Notes: generated by a model from the sequence alone, not told the origin. 64,000 nt of DNA from Parasponia andersonii (GCA_002914805.1 JXTB01000466.1:159250-223249), one strand, 5' to 3'; shown: positions 47,392-60,887, counted from the stretch's first letter. Made by a program: numbers and translations.

Positions 47392-48763
47392 TGTTGGTGT
47401 TATTTTATAATTGTTACGCAAGTGCACATGCCGAATAAGTAATATAGTAATGAGTTGAGTATCATCTCTACAGGGATTGATTAACAAAATTAGTTGGATA
47501 AAACTAATGTCAAATAAGCTGAATTAAGAAATTATAAGAATTGACAGATGCAAAAAAAAAAATGTAAATTCTAAACATAAAACAATATGACCTAAACGAG
47601 AGATTGTAAATGAATAGATATATTAAGATGGGATGATTGAATCCTCATCGGTTGCAAATCTAGGTACAATTGCTGCAGCCATGCTTATGGTAAAATTCAC
47701 TCCAGTAACAAAAAATTCTATCAATACATAATAATCTTCCGAATTTATTATGTTTTAAATTCTTTAAACTTGATTTAATATATTCTTATGCTGACCTAGT
47801 TCTCAATACTTCCTTTATAGTATCGATTTTCAATAGGTTATACATGGTAACGATATATTCCTATATCATTACTAATTCAGGAATCCACTAAGAAAACACT
47901 TGAAACATGTATCAGTCAAGTTAGATCNAAGCTCACTTGAGTGAACAAGAGGAAATTACCATAAACACTTAAAACAATATTTAATCCTTCATTACAACCT
48001 TAGATTCATCAATATCCCAGCTAAAAAAAACTTAGCTCATGTTCTGGGGCTCAAAAATCAGCAACCCAAAGTAATTCATAGATTACTGAAAGTTCAAGAT
48101 AAGAAAAAGAAATTAAATACAAAGAAGATTTAAGAAAGTAAGGAAAATTTAGCTGGATAATGGTAGATCGAACTTCTTGCTACTAGTACTCCTTCTCCTT
48201 CGTCCTCTCTTCTCTGTACTGTCTTTCTCTCTTTCTTTTTTTTTTCCATCTTTTTTTTCTCTGGTCAGCCATCCTCTTCTCTCTTCCTACAGTACATTTT
48301 CCTTTTATATCAGAGTATGTAAGGTACCCTAATACACGTGTCAGCCAAATATGGATTAAGGACCACTTTTGCTTCATTTTCCCTTAGCTGGTATTTAATA
48401 TTAGTTGTCAGCACCAGTTGTGCGTAAAAGATGCCAATTAGAAAAAGAATTATACTGTTCAGTATTGCTCCGGCGTGTTACTGTAGCAAAGTTACTTCCA
48501 GCTTTTACTTAAGTTCAGCATTCCTTCAAAGATGTGGCCATTTAAATTCATCAGAATTTAAGTCCTAATTTCAGCATTTCTACTAGAAATTAACAAAAAA
48601 ATAAAATAAAATAAATATTGACTATATTAAATTGTAATCATTGAAACACTACAGGCAAAAATAAAATAAAGAAAAACACTTAAACTAGACAATTTGATCA
48701 TTTAAAACAGCTATCCCAAGACTCAAAAATATATCAAATAACTCTATTTTTATAGAGTTATCA
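47392..48763 (-). repeat. 3' LTR of the Athila element
   Basis: It is 1372 bp long. On the minus strand it starts TGATAACTC and ends ACACCAACA. A G-rich polypurine tract (TTTGGGGGTA, complement of 48764-48773) abuts it. A single N at 47928 lies where this LTR is shorter than its partner. Confidence 0.92.
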
Positions 48764-48773
48764 TACCCCCAAA

Positions 48774-49880
48774 CAGTTATCAAAAGAGCTCTGGTTTACT
48801 GACAGTAAGAATCATTCCTTAGTTCTCTGTTCCACTTTTCAATCTTCATCCTTTGATCAGAATCACTCTTCCTCAAATACTAGTTCAATTCATTACAAAC
48901 TTACTTTCACATGTGATTTTCTTTTTGATGTGTGTATGGAAACTATGGTTAGAATTCTCTGGATTACTCAAGTCATCTTAAAATATGATCATTGGGCCTA
49001 ACTTTCTGGTTTCAAAAGCTAATCTTGTAAATCCTTCTCCACTAATGTAAGTCAACAAAACACTTAAGACTTATAAGGCTTTAACAAACTTGCACTACTG
49101 AGCTTAATTTAGGGGATGATTTTATTATTACTTGTTTCTTTTCTTCTTCTTTTTTTTTTTTGTATACTCAGATGTCACAATGCCTTTTTACGCGAATGTG
49201 AACATTGGTAATGAAGGCACCTGGTTACTTAGCAAAGTCACTTTCAGAGTTGCCGAGGCATACTCATATTCCAAACTACTGTTTAACGCAAAGTTATACA
49301 TAGAGCTCATATTATTCCTGGTTACTAAGTAATTCAAAATAGTGGAGTATTCATTTTTCATAACATTTTTTTTTTGTTACTCCCCCAAACTTAAGCTCAT
49401 TTTTACTTTCAATGTATCATGCCTACACTATGTCCTCCATGTTTAGTCTCCTACATTTTATTTCGAAAGATTCACAAAATTTATTTCTAGACCTTAAGCC
49501 CTCACAATTATTCAAGATTTCTTAAGTTTTCCTAAAGGCCTCTAATCCATAGTTCTAGTACATAGAAAAATTGGAAATTTCACATATAACAGCTTGCTAA
49601 AACAAATATCCCCAATATTCAATTTACGGCAATTCATCTCATAAGTTGAAAATTTTAAAGCAGTAAGAGTTTCATACGATCATAATACTGTAGCACACCA
49701 GAGCAACAGAACACAAACAGATATTAACAGACAATCGCACAAAACACATAAAAAAAATAAAATCAGATAAAACACCCCCAAACCTAAAAACAAACAGTGT
49801 CCCCACTGCAACACAAAATAAAAGAACAATAAGGAAATAAAAAGAGAGAATAAAGAGGTAAAAATTCCTTGGCACAATTA
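48774..49880 (-). mobile_element. Athila element: 3' untranslated region (fossil)
   Basis: About 1.1 kb of non-coding internal sequence lies between the post-pol ORF and the 3' LTR, as is typical of Athila. The short ORFs on both strands here are by-products of AT-rich composition. Confidence 0.6.
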
Positions 49881-49889
49881 CGCTGTAGC

Positions 49890-51021
49890 TCCATTAGATC
49901 CATTTTCATCAGATTCTGCCATGTGCTCATCGTCCAAATCCTGAAGTATTTCTTCTGGAAATGCAGGGAAAATTGGAATGGGTTTGGTGAAATTCTTCTA
50001 CAGGGACTTCTTTAAGGCATTGTCCCGTTCCTTTGCATATGCCCAGAATTGCCACTGCTGCTGGTGAATTTGCTGCAGCATTGTCATCAGCTGGTACTGC
50101 TGAACCTCCTGTTAACGTATGCGCTGCTTCAAGGATTTTAGCTACTACAGGGTCTCACTGGTGGTGCTGCTGCTGGATGCTACCGCAGGTCTGCTTGATG
50201 AGGGTCGATGGGAAGGCTCGGCTGGTCCTTCTTAGGCAATTCGGCATAGCAATGGCATCTACTTTGCCTGTGTTGTGCAGCTTTTCTTCATTTACTAGGT
50301 ATGGAGCACGTGCATTACGAGACATCCTGGTAATTAGAGATGGGAAAAATAGAGCCCCTTATTTCCTCGCAGCACATGCATAAATTTCCCTATGAATCAT
50401 CCCACCCACATTGATAGATTTACTAGTCAACATGGAGTACAATAGCAACACACGCTCCTTAGAAACTGTTTTGCCATGTGTGGTGGGTAGCAAACGAGAT
50501 TTGAGAAAATGGTACCAAACTTTTGCAGGTGGGTTTAGTGAGCTCCGAAGGCATGTGTAGGCACCCTAGGATGAGACATTCCATTCAGCTCCTGCTATAG
50601 CAACAGTCTCCAGCACCGTGGACAGTTCAAGTTCCGTGATGCCTTCGACGACGAATTTAGAGTGCTCATCTATCGGATCCCCCAAACCAAAGATGGTATT
50701 TATGGTTTCTACGCTTAAGGGCATCTGAACTCCTCTAACGTACATGGTGTCATTGTCTGGATTAGTCAGGTTGGCGTAGAATTTGCGAACCAGAGGCACA
50801 ATCGGGTCCTCCAGATGAGCGCAGAACAGCTGCCAGTTGTGTTGGATGATGACATCTGCAATGAATGGTGGCTGCCCTAGTGGCTTACTATTGTCCCACA
50901 CGAACCCTTTTTCGATACTTAGAGGTCGCTTTTGAATATTCTCTTCATACCTTATTTCGGCTGCTTCAGATTCGAACTTGACTGCTTTGGAGGCTTTACG
51001 AGCTACTCGCTTGATTCCCAT
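49890..51021 (-). mobile_element. Athila element: post-pol ORF, 'putative plant transposon protein' type (fossil)
   Basis: From 51021 downwards the minus strand starts MGIKRVARKASKAVKFESEA and runs 151 codons. It includes LGQPPFIADVIIQHNWQLF, then VPLVRKFYANLTNPDND, YVRGVQMPLSVETINTIFGL and the start of the next helix. This matches the plant transposon-protein domain (Pfam Transposase_32) found in the env position of Athila-type elements. Less well preserved related sequence continues to about 49890. No signal peptide or membrane segment is seen. The role is unknown. Confidence 0.72.
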
Positions 51022-51789
51022 TTCTCGTATACAGCAGAATTTTCTCCCCCAAACTTGAGCGAAAATGAAACCCCTTACCGGAATTTCTAGCAGTCGTTAA
51101 TGGAAAGGAGATTGGTGAGGTAGAGACTTAAGTGAAGTTGCTGTTGAAGGAGATTGTGCGGGGTTAGGGTTTAAAAAGAAAAAGAGACAATTACCCCACT
51201 TTTTTTTTTTTAAAACATGTATCGTGGGCTGATAGTGGCTTCATGTAAGACTCCACTCCCACACATGTCAGAACTGCTGCCCAAAAACTGCAACCTATAT
51301 ATATAGTTTTTTATTTAATTATTTAATTATTTTTTTAATAGTCTGGAACTGGGTCTGTTGTTGTAGCAAATATATAACACTAATTCTGTTGCTGTATCCA
51401 TCTATCATTTCCTGGGAATCTGCCGTTCTGCATTGGAATACCAATAATCCTTCCTGAACTCCTACTTTCTCTCTTGTCTCCAATGTTAGGCATATTTCCC
51501 TGCATCAGAATTAGCCAGAATTTAAAAGTTAAATTAAACACCTCATTGTTCTTCCTGAACCCTTTTTTTTTTAAAAAAAAAAAGGAAGAACATAATTGAA
51601 TTAAAAGAAGAAAAGAATTAAAAGAAATGGAGAGAATGAATATGTAGTGGGTTGCCTCCCACTGAGCGCTAAGTTTAGAGTCGTCAGCCTGACTGCTAGC
51701 TCAATCATGGCTCTTGCAAAGTGATCGAGGTCTTCCCTCTATCAAACTCAGCTCCCTAATAATGCTTCAACCTCTGGCCATTGACCTTG

Positions 51790-52880
51790 AATTAGCGATA
51801 TGAGTTTTCCTCCAACAAATCAATAGCACCATATAGGTAAACCTTAGCAACTTTGAACGGACCTGACCATCTGGACTTTAGTTTACCAGGAAACAGCTTC
51901 AATCTGGAGTTAAACAACAATACTTGCTGTCCAGGTTCAAAGCTCCTTTGTTGGATTTTTCTAGTCATGCCAATTTTTTGTTTTATCTTTGTATAACTTG
52001 GCACTCTCATAAGCACACATCTGAAATTTTTCCAGCTCATTTAGTTGCAGCAGCCGTGTTTCCCCAGCAGCTTGAAGGTCCATATTGAGCTTTTTCATCG
52101 CCCAATATGCTCGATGCTCTAGCTCCACCGGCAAGTGACATGCTTTCTCAAAGACTAGCCTATATGGAGACATCCCCAACGATGTTTTGAAGGCTGTTCT
52201 GTAGCCCCAAAGAGCATCATCAAGCCTTGTCGACCAATTTTTCCTAGTTGGATTTACAACCTTCTCCAAAATTCTTTTGATCTCTCTATTAGAATTTCTG
52301 CTTGGCCACTTGTCTGCGGATGGTATGATATAACTATCTTGTCCTTACCCCATATTTGGCCCAAAGATTCTCAAACTGCTTGCTACAAAAGTGTGTTCCT
52401 TCATCACTAATGATGTCTCTTAGAGTGCTATAACATGTGAAAATATTCTTATGCAAGAACTTCACCACTACCTTGAAATCATTTGTGGGTAATGCTAAAA
52501 CTTCCACCCATTTAGACACATAGTCTACAGCTACCAAGATGTAAAAATTCCCAAAAGATGGAGGAAATGGTCCCTTGAAATCTATGCCCCACACATCAAA
52601 TAACTCAACTTCCAGCATATTGTTTAAGGGCATTTCATGTCTTTGCGAGATGTTCCCAATTCTTTGGCACCTATCACAAGTCTTGACAAATTCATGAGCA
52701 TCCTTGAAGATGATTGGCCAATAATAACCTGATTGCAAGAACTTAGCAGCTGTTCTAAAACCTCCAAAATGTCTCCCATATGGAGATGAATGGCAATGAT
52801 ATAGGATGCTATGAATTTCTTCACTAGGAATACGCCTATGCAAAATCTGATTTGCACATTACTTGTAAAGGTAAGGTTCA
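51790..52880 (-). mobile_element. Athila element: integrase region (fossil)
   Basis: The minus strand shows the H-H-C-C finger ([18 protein letters not shown] ... CDRCQR), the core start [10 protein letters not shown], then [11 protein letters not shown] and [16 protein letters not shown], and later [20 protein letters not shown]. The C-terminal part ([18 protein letters not shown]) ends near 51792. Confidence 0.9.
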
Positions 52881-52967
52881 TCCCAACATTACGTTTTTAT
52901 ATCATGAAAAAATTTCTTTCGCTGCTAGTTGTTCATCTCAGGTGGAAGTAATCCACTTACTAAATAA

Positions 52968-54400
52968 TTAGCAAGGTTTGCATACCATTTCATCTAGGAA
53001 TGTTTCTCGAATAGGCTCTTTAATCTCCTTTGCAACTCCTACTTCCATTCTTGATAAGTGATCTGCAACTTGATTCTCAGAACCTTTCCTATCCTTTATC
53101 TCCAAATCAAACTCTTGCAGTAACAATATCCATCTGATCAATCTCGGTTTAGCATCCTTCTTTGCAATAAGATACTTGATTGCTGAGTGATCTGTATAAA
53201 CAGTGACATTTGTTCCTACAAGATAGGATCTGAATTTATCAAAGGCGAAAACAACAGCTAGGAGCTCCTTCTCGGTAGTGGTGTAGTTCAGTTGAGTATC
53301 AGATAAAGTCTTGCTACTATAGTAAATAGAATGGAATACCTTCTCTTTTCTCTGTCCCAATACAGCTCCAACTGCATGATCACTTGCATCACACATCAGC
53401 TCAAATGGTAAATACCAATTCGGAGCTACTATAATTGGGGCAAAAACGAGTCTTCGCTTCAGCTTCAAGAATGCTTGCATACACTCTTCATTGAATTCAA
53501 AAGATCTGTTTTTCTCCAGCAAAGTACACAATGGCTTGGAAATTTTTGAAAAATCCTTTATGAATCTTCTGTAAAAACCTGCATATACCAAGAAACTTCT
53601 GATGCCCTTGACTGATGTTGGTGGTGGCAACTTCTTAATAACTTCAGTTTTCACCTTGTCTACTTCAATCCTGTGCTTGGAGACTCTATGACCCAATACA
53701 ATGCCTTCTTGCAACATAAAGTGGCATTTTTCCCAATTTAGGACCAGGTTAGTTTTTTTGCATCGCTCCAACACCTTTTCTAAATTCAGCAAGCAATCGT
53801 CATAGGATTCCCCAAATACAGAAAAGTGATCCATAAAAACTTCATGGGTTTTTTCCACTATATCACTGAAAATAGACATCATGCATCGCTGGAATGTTGC
53901 TGAAGCATTACAGAGACCGAATTACATTCTTCTGAAGGCAAAAGTTCCATACGGGCAGGTGAAAGTTGTCTTCTCCTGATCCTCTGGTGTTATAACAATC
54001 TAGTTGTAACCTAAGTATCCATCCAAGAAACAGTAATATTCCTTGCCAACAAGTCTATGAAGCATTTGGTCAATGAACGATAGTAGGAAATGATCTTTTC
54101 TTGTAGCCTTATTGAGCTTCCTATAGTCCATGCACACCCTTCAGTCAGTTACTGTTCTTGTGGGAATTAATTCATTATTGTCATTAGCTAAAACTGTTAC
54201 GCCTCCCTTTTTAGGCACACACTGAACTGGGCTGACCCAAGAGCTGTCTGAAATTGGATAAATTATCCCTACATCCAGCCACTTGATCACCTCTTTCTTC
54301 ACAACTTCCATCATAATTGGGTTCAGTCTTCGCTGCTGCTCCACAGAATTGTTGAAGCAATCTTCGAGCAAAATCTTATGTATACATATTGTAGGGTTGA
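52968..54400 (-). mobile_element. Athila element: reverse transcriptase and RNase H (fossil)
   Basis: RT begins near 54371 (EVVKKEVIKWLDVGIIYPIS, WVSPVQCVPKKGG). It continues through the palm, with [17 protein letters not shown] in the position of the YxDD region. RNase H follows ([54 protein letters not shown]) and ends near DHLSRM. The family signature is strong. Confidence 0.9.
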
Positions 54401-54769
54401 TTTCCTTGATATCAGTAATGGTCTACCCTATGGCCTTCTTAAACTTTCGAAGTGCTGCAACTAATTGCTGCTCTTGCCCCAAACTCAAAGCTAAAGATAT
54501 AATTACTGGAATGTGTTTGAGTCACCTAAATATGCATATTTCAAGTGAGAGGGCATTGGTTTCAACTCCACAACTGGGGGTTCTTTAACTAATGGGTTAT
54601 AAGGTTTGAAATCCCTCTCCAATAATTCAAGAGATTCAAATTGCTTCCCCGGTCTAGCAAATGAATACTTTGTGTCCACCCATGGTACATAGCTCTCTTC
54701 TTCAATTTCTTCATCGAAATCGGCCTTGGTGGATACTGAAATCAAGTTGTTATCATAAGTTTCCTGGAA

Positions 54770-55400
54770 TTACTTCAGCACAAGTGAATCTAACACATTG
54801 ATGGCTGAATACTCTTTTATTTCATCCGGAAATCGCATAGTCTTGAACACATTGAAAGTAACCTGCTCATCATCAACTCGCATAGTGAGTTCTCCTTTTT
54901 GCACATCAATCAATGTCCTTCCAGTAGCAAGAAACGACCTATCTAAGATTATAGGCACTTCCTTGTCAGCCTCATAATTCAACACAATAAAATCCACAGG
55001 GAATATGAACTTGTCCTCCCGAACTAAAACATCTTCGATTTTTCCTTCAGGGTGAGCAAAAGATCTATCTGCAAGCTGAAGAGTAACTGAAGTTGGTATT
55101 GCTTCTCCAATTCCTAACTTTCTGAAAACTGACATGGGCATCAAGTTTATGCTTGCTCCTAAATCACACAAGGCTTTTCCGCAATAGGTATCACCAATAG
55201 AACATGGTATTATAAAGCTTCCAGAGTCTTGAAGTTTAAGAGAGATTTTACTCTGCAAGATGGAGCTACACTCTTTGATCAGTGCCACTGTTTCAAACTC
55301 TCCCAATCTTCTTTTCTTGGAGAAGATGTCCTTCATGAATTTGACATACTTTGGCATCTGTTCTAAAGCTTCCACGAGTAGTATATTAATATGCAACTGC
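54770..55400 (-). mobile_element. Athila element: protease region (fossil)
   Basis: On the minus strand the sequence reads GSFIIPCSIGDTYCGKALCD, then LGASINLMPMSVFRKLGIGE and VPIILDRSFLATGRTLIDVQ. This is the typical Athila retropepsin, with the active-site aspartate in CDLGAS. Upstream (55400-55720) is the charged gag-protease linker. Confidence 0.88.
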
Positions 55401-55859
55401 TTAAAAACCTACAAAAATTTGTTGAATTGTTGTCATGCTGCTGCGTGTGGAATGGTTGAGGAAAAGGTGGCGGTGGTCTATTATTCTGCTTTTCTGGGCA
55501 GTCTTGCTATAGCGATGCTGTAGCAGACTTCTCTTTTTCAGCAACTTGCTTTGTTATATTTTCCACTTTATCTTCCTTATCCTTTTCTCCTTGGATTGAA
55601 GAAGGCTCTCTTGATTGTTTAAACCTTAGCTCAGGCCCTTTCAACTCTTTCCCACTCCTTAATGAGATCACTTTGCAATGCTCTTTACTCTCACATCTTG
55701 GATTTTCTGTATCACTTGGCAAAGAACCTTAGGGCCTGCTATTCAAGGCATTAGCAAGCTGCCCCATTTGATTCTCTAAGTTTCTAAGTGAAACTGCTTG
55801 GCTTTGAATCATTGCGAACTAATTCTGAATTATACTGTCATTTTTCGCCATATACTCCT

Positions 55860-57221
55860 TCAATAAAGCTTCCATAGAATTGGATCGCTATGGATATTGC
55901 TGTTTCTGATACTGTTATTGCTGTGGTAAACGATATTGGAAACCAGGTGGATAGGCTGGTCTATTTGGAGTTGTATCTGAAGTAGCTCATTGGTTGCTCC
56001 ATGAAAAATTAGGATGTTACCTCCATCCTTAGTTGTACGTGTTTGAAAACGGATTATTGTTCTTCTTATAGTTCCCCATGTAATATACTGAAGCAGGGTT
56101 AGATGGGCAGCTGTCAAATGAATGCCCCTCACCATAATAAACACAAGAAACTACAGTAGATTGATCTGCAGTTGCTCCAGCAGCCATATTCATAGATTTC
56201 AGGATATTGGGCAGCGATGAAACTTGAGCTGTCAAGGCTGTAACTACATCAACATCATGAATTCCAGTAACACGCCTTCCTGCAGTAACTCTTTCAGTCG
56301 GCCATTAGTAGTCATTGTTGGCCATTCCAACATCTCATAAGCATCATTATAGGACTTTGCAAGAAGAGCACCATTAGCTGAAGCATCCACCATTGACCGA
56401 GTATGAGCATTAAGGCCATTATAAAATGTCTCCATTTGGATCCAATGAGGGATTCCATGGTGTGGGCATTTTCTTAGCAATTCCTTAAAGCGCTCCCATG
56501 ATTCATATAAAGATTCCCCATCCAACAGCTGAAAAGAAGTAATATCATTTCGGAGCTTAGCATTTTTTGTTGGTGGGAAATATTTCATCAAAAATTTCTC
56601 TGCCAAGTTATTCCATGTGGCCACCGAATCTGGGGGTATTGAGTTCAACCATGCTCTCGCTCTATCTCGTAAAGAGTATGGGAATAGTTTCAGCCTTAAA
56701 GCTTCTTCAGTGACTCCTTGCTGTTTGAATGAATTACACACTTCTATGAACAACCAGAGGTGAAGATGTGGATCCTCTATGGGTATCCCACTGAATTGCC
56801 TCACAGTTTGGAGCATTTAAAACATCACCGGTTTCAATTCAAACTGAGGTGCTTGAATTTCAGGCCTAATAATGCCAGGATTAAGCCTATTAAGAGTAGG
56901 AATAGCATACTCTCTGATTGCTCTATCTCTGTCATCTGCCATTGCTACAGCATTATTAGTATCAGCAATTTCAACCATTCCTCTTAAACCAGCTAAACCT
57001 TGTTGTTGTTCCCTTCTCCTTGCTCGAAATGTTCTTTTAATCTTAGGATCTAAGGGCACCAACTCTTGTTCTTGTTGATTATTCATATAAAGAGTATAAG
57101 CTCCTGCAAGCATAACCATAGGCAAGAAAAACAAATTAGTTTCTACAAATAATTTTAGTTCTCTTAATCCCCGACAACGGTGCCAAAAACTTGTTGGTGT
57201 TATTTTATAATTGCTATGCAA
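55860..57221 (-). mobile_element. Athila element: gag region (fossil)
   Basis: The minus strand shows the Athila gag core: FSGIPIEDPHLHLWLFIEVC, then LRLKLFPYSLRDRARAWLNS, FLMKYFPPTKNAKLRND and YESWERFKELLRKCPHHGIP. It is preceded by an acidic and basic N-terminal part (57221-56820). A zinc-knuckle-like stretch (CVYYGEGHSFDSCPSNP) lies near 56100-56150. Confidence 0.88.
57168..57185 (-). other. Primer-binding site of the Athila element, Asp type
   Basis: The complement reads TGGCACCGTTGTCGGGGA and lies six bases inside the 5' LTR. It differs by only a couple of bases from the tRNA-Asp-type site usual for Athila. Confidence 0.85.
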
Positions 57222-58650
57222 GTGTACGTGCCGAACAAGTAATATAGTAATGAGTTAAGTATCATCTCCACAGGAATTGATTAACAAAATTAGTTGGATA
57301 AAACTAATGTCAAATAAGCTGAATTAAGAAATTATAAGAATTGACAGATGCAAAATAAAAAAAAAATGTAAATTCCAAACATAAAACATTATGACCTAAA
57401 CCAGAGATTGTAAATGAATAGATATATTAAGCTGGGATGATTGAATCCACCTCGGTTGCAAATCTGGGTACAATTGCTGCAGCTATACTTATGGAAAATT
57501 TAATCCAGTAACAAAAAATTCTATCAATACATAATAATCTTCTGAATTTATTATGTTTTAAGTTCTTTAAACTAGATTTAACATATTCTTATGTTGATCT
57601 AGTTCTCAATACTTCCTTTATAGCATCGATTTTCAATGGGTTATACATGGTAACGATATATTCCTATATCATTACTAATTCAGGAATCCACTAAGAAGAC
57701 ACTTGAAACATGTATCCGTCAAGTTAGATCCAACTAAAATTAACCTTTCCAAAATTAATCCTAGTTTATTTATCCTAAATATTGGTGGCCAAACAATAAT
57801 AGGAATTAATGGTAATGCTTACTTGAGTGAACAAGAGGAAATTACCATAAATACTTAAAACAATATTTAATCCTTCATTACAACCTTAGATTTATCAATA
57901 TCCCAGCTAAAAAATACTTAGCTCATGTTCTGGGGCTCAAAAATCAGCAACCCAAAATAATTCATAGATTATAGAAAGTTCAAGATAAGAAAAAGAAATT
58001 AAATACAAAGAAGATTTAAGAAGGTAATGAAAAATCTAGTTGGATAATGGTAGATCGAGCTCCCTGCTACTAGTACTCCTTCTCCTTCGTCCTCTTTTTT
58101 CTGTACTGTCTTCCTCTCTTTCTTTTCTTTTCCGTCTTTTTTTTCTCTGGTCAGTCGTCCTCTCCTCTCTTCCTACAATACATTTTCCTTTTATATCAAA
58201 CTAGATAAGATACTCTAACACACGTGTTAGCCAAATATGGAGTAAGGACCATTTTTGCTTCATTTTCCCTTAGCTGGTATTTAATATTAGCTATAAGTAC
58301 CAGCTATACGTAAAAGATGCCAGCTGAAAAAGAATTCTGCTGTTCAGTATTGCTCCGGTGCATTGCTGCAGCAAAGTTACTTCCAGCTTTTACTTAAGTT
58401 CAGCATTCCTTCAAAGATGTGGCCATTTAAATTCATCAGAATTCAAGTCCTAATTTCAGCATTTCTACTAGAAATTAACAAAATAAAATAAATAAAATAA
58501 ATATTAACTATATTAAATTGTAATCATCGAAAACACCACAGACAAAAATAAAATAAAGAAAAACACTTAAACTAGATAATTTGATCCTTTAAAACAGCTA
58601 TCCCAAGACTAAAAAACGTACCAAATAACTCTATTTTTATAGAGTTATTA
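57192..58650 (-). repeat. 5' LTR of the Athila element
   Basis: It is 1459 bp long and aligns end to end with 47392-48763. It is about 87 bp longer, with the extra stretch at about 57731-57817. Confidence 0.92.
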
Positions 58651-58655
58651 GGTTG

Positions 58656-60887
58656 TAATAAGCAATAATACTTTATATAGCATCTTTATCACAAAAAACG
58701 GTTGTGATATTGCATAAAAACTAATTTATCTTTAAAATAAGATTCTCCCCATATTAATTATAAAGTATTTTGTGACATTTATTTAATTCAAGAGTGATGT
58801 TTAGACCTCTAGTAGAATAAGTCCATAATTTATAGTACAAGCCTATTTATATTAAAAGTTAATTAGAACTGGGTCTTTAGTTACTCGAGCTTGAATTAAA
58901 TAAGTCAATTTGAGTTCCCAACCTATACCAATATATTAAGCCGTATGAGATCAACAAATTAGGCTCAAATAGTTTTTTGGGCAATACATAAAAGAGGAAT
59001 AAGGTTGAATTACTAGTGGGCCATTAAAGCCTATTATTGTGCTTCTTAGAGAACTAAAATTCGGTCAACTCATATGCCCTAGGGCTGACTAAATTTCTTC
59101 TTAGGACTGCCCTAGGGCTCTTCTCCCACTCCTTTATGTAAAAATTGAAGTTTTGACTAAATTATTAGTTTGACGACTGCATAGAAAAATAAGAAAAAAG
59201 TGAGAGAGAGAGAGAGAGAGAGAAATTCTTAGAGCTACCATTAGAGACTATTGGAGTTCTTAGATTCTCACTTGAAGTTGATCATGATCGAGGTATCTAC
59301 ATATCTCTCTAGTTTCAAACTTAGTGTATAGGAAATAAGACTCACTTGTTGAGGTATGTATTTAGACCATAATTGAAATCTTAAAATATTTTTATGAAAA
59401 CCTATAATCCTGAAATTTTTTATATTTTCTATACTTCTGCTCATATTTGATTTTATCACATTTTTCATAAATTATGACTAATAATTAGTATTAGAGTAAT
59501 AAGGTTTTTGTTATGGTCTATTTACTGCAAATCTTTGTTTAGATTTATTCTTGATTGTTCAATTTATATATACATATTTATGATTTTTAGCACTACTTAA
59601 AATGTTGCTTACCATGGTATTTATACGAACGCATTGTGGCAGACGTCCAACAAACCATGGTGCTTTAACAGTGCTATATAAAAACTTAAGATATTACGAC
59701 GCTCAAAAAGTGCCATAATATGTTTAATATATTAGTACATTTTAGGCACCGTCAAAGGGGTTTCAGACAGAGGCCTGTATAAGATCCCCAATTCCAACTC
59801 TAGAGCACACATATTAACACTCTCTCAGCCAACTCCCCAACAGCTCCCAGCCGCTGCCTCAATCCTTCATACACCATATTTTACGAGCAAAAAAGTTATA
59901 GACTCTTCTTTTTCTTTACCAAAACATTCAGTGAGAGAATATCCCAAATCCTAGGAGACTCAATACTAAAATAACTAAATCAGTCTCTAAATCTTGAATA
60001 TTTTCTATGGGTTTTTTATTTGTCTCTTTTTGTTGTTTTTCTTAGATTACGATTGTTGGATTCAACTAGGAGGTCGTATTAAAGGTGAAGTTTTGCATTC
60101 ACTAGTTCTTTTGCTTCATTTTTTTATTTTCTTAAAATATCATTTATATGTAGTTTTCATTATACCTATATCTATATGTTCGTATGTATATAGATTTCTA
60201 ATCTAATAGATAATTTTTTTTTACCTATGTATAGGTATTTTTTTTAAATATTGGATCATAATCTAAATTATATTTTTTTAAAACATTGGATCATAATCTA
60301 ATGCTATTATAATTTAAATAGTTGAGGAAAAAATAATAAAAATAAATACTCACTTTTCTCTTTCTAACTTTTACCATGAAAAGACATGCATGATTAATTT
60401 TAATTGAGTGAAACAATACCTATAGAAAGGTAAAAACAAAATCTGCCGGATTGGTGTCCATTATATATTTAAGATGTTAAAATCTGTTTTCTCTTTGTAA
60501 TTGCTAAAGAAAGCTAAACTTGGTTGGTGAATTTGAGTTACTTCACGTAAAAAAAAATGAAATAAATCCTTAGTTTAAATTCTTTAGTAAAAAAGTGTAG
60601 TAAGTTGGTAATCATAAATTGGGAATGATCTTTTCTACATTTTCAATATGAGCTAATATCCATTTTTGTTCTATAATATCAAGTCTGTCCTATATTGTGA
60701 TATTTTTTTCATGTATTTTAAATCGATGGTTATGATAAGTGAAACGGTTATGTACTAACAAAATTTTTATGAATACGGTTGCAGTGGAATACGCACATGA
60801 AAGCCAAATTGGACTACGTGCCTATTGAGAAATAAATTTTCATGCATTTGCATTTATATGTGATTTATATAATAATGTGATTAATTT
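58656..60887. other. Intergenic region, no gene seen
   Basis: AT-rich sequence with no credible ORF. A (GA)n microsatellite lies at 59202-59223. The stretch 59630-59770 has repeated 'gtgcc/ggcac'-like words that vaguely recall the ends of CACTA transposons, but no terminal repeat is visible. Confidence 0.45.
59202..59223. repeat. (GA)n microsatellite
   Basis: Eleven GA units in a row, followed by AT-rich sequence. Confidence 0.95.

Larger units (their letters stand above)
47392..58650 (-). mobile_element. Ty3/gypsy Athila element, complete outline, broken (fossil)
   Basis: LTRs lie at 47392-48763 (3') and 57192-58650 (5') and share sequence end to end. The flanking 5-bp sequences, agttg (47387-47391) and ggttg (58651-58655), agree at four of five positions. 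On the minus strand the order is Asp-type primer site, gag, protease, RT, RNase H, integrase, then an extra ORF in the env position and a long 3' untranslated region. This is the Athila plan. The coding region is broken in several places, roughly ten. The LTRs differ by about 6% by eye, so it is of similar age to the Tat element. Confidence 0.94.

Noticed and set aside
59630-59770. CACTA transposon terminal region
   Set aside because: Repeated ggcac/gtgcc words are suggestive, but there is no CACTA end, no inverted terminal repeat and no target duplication.
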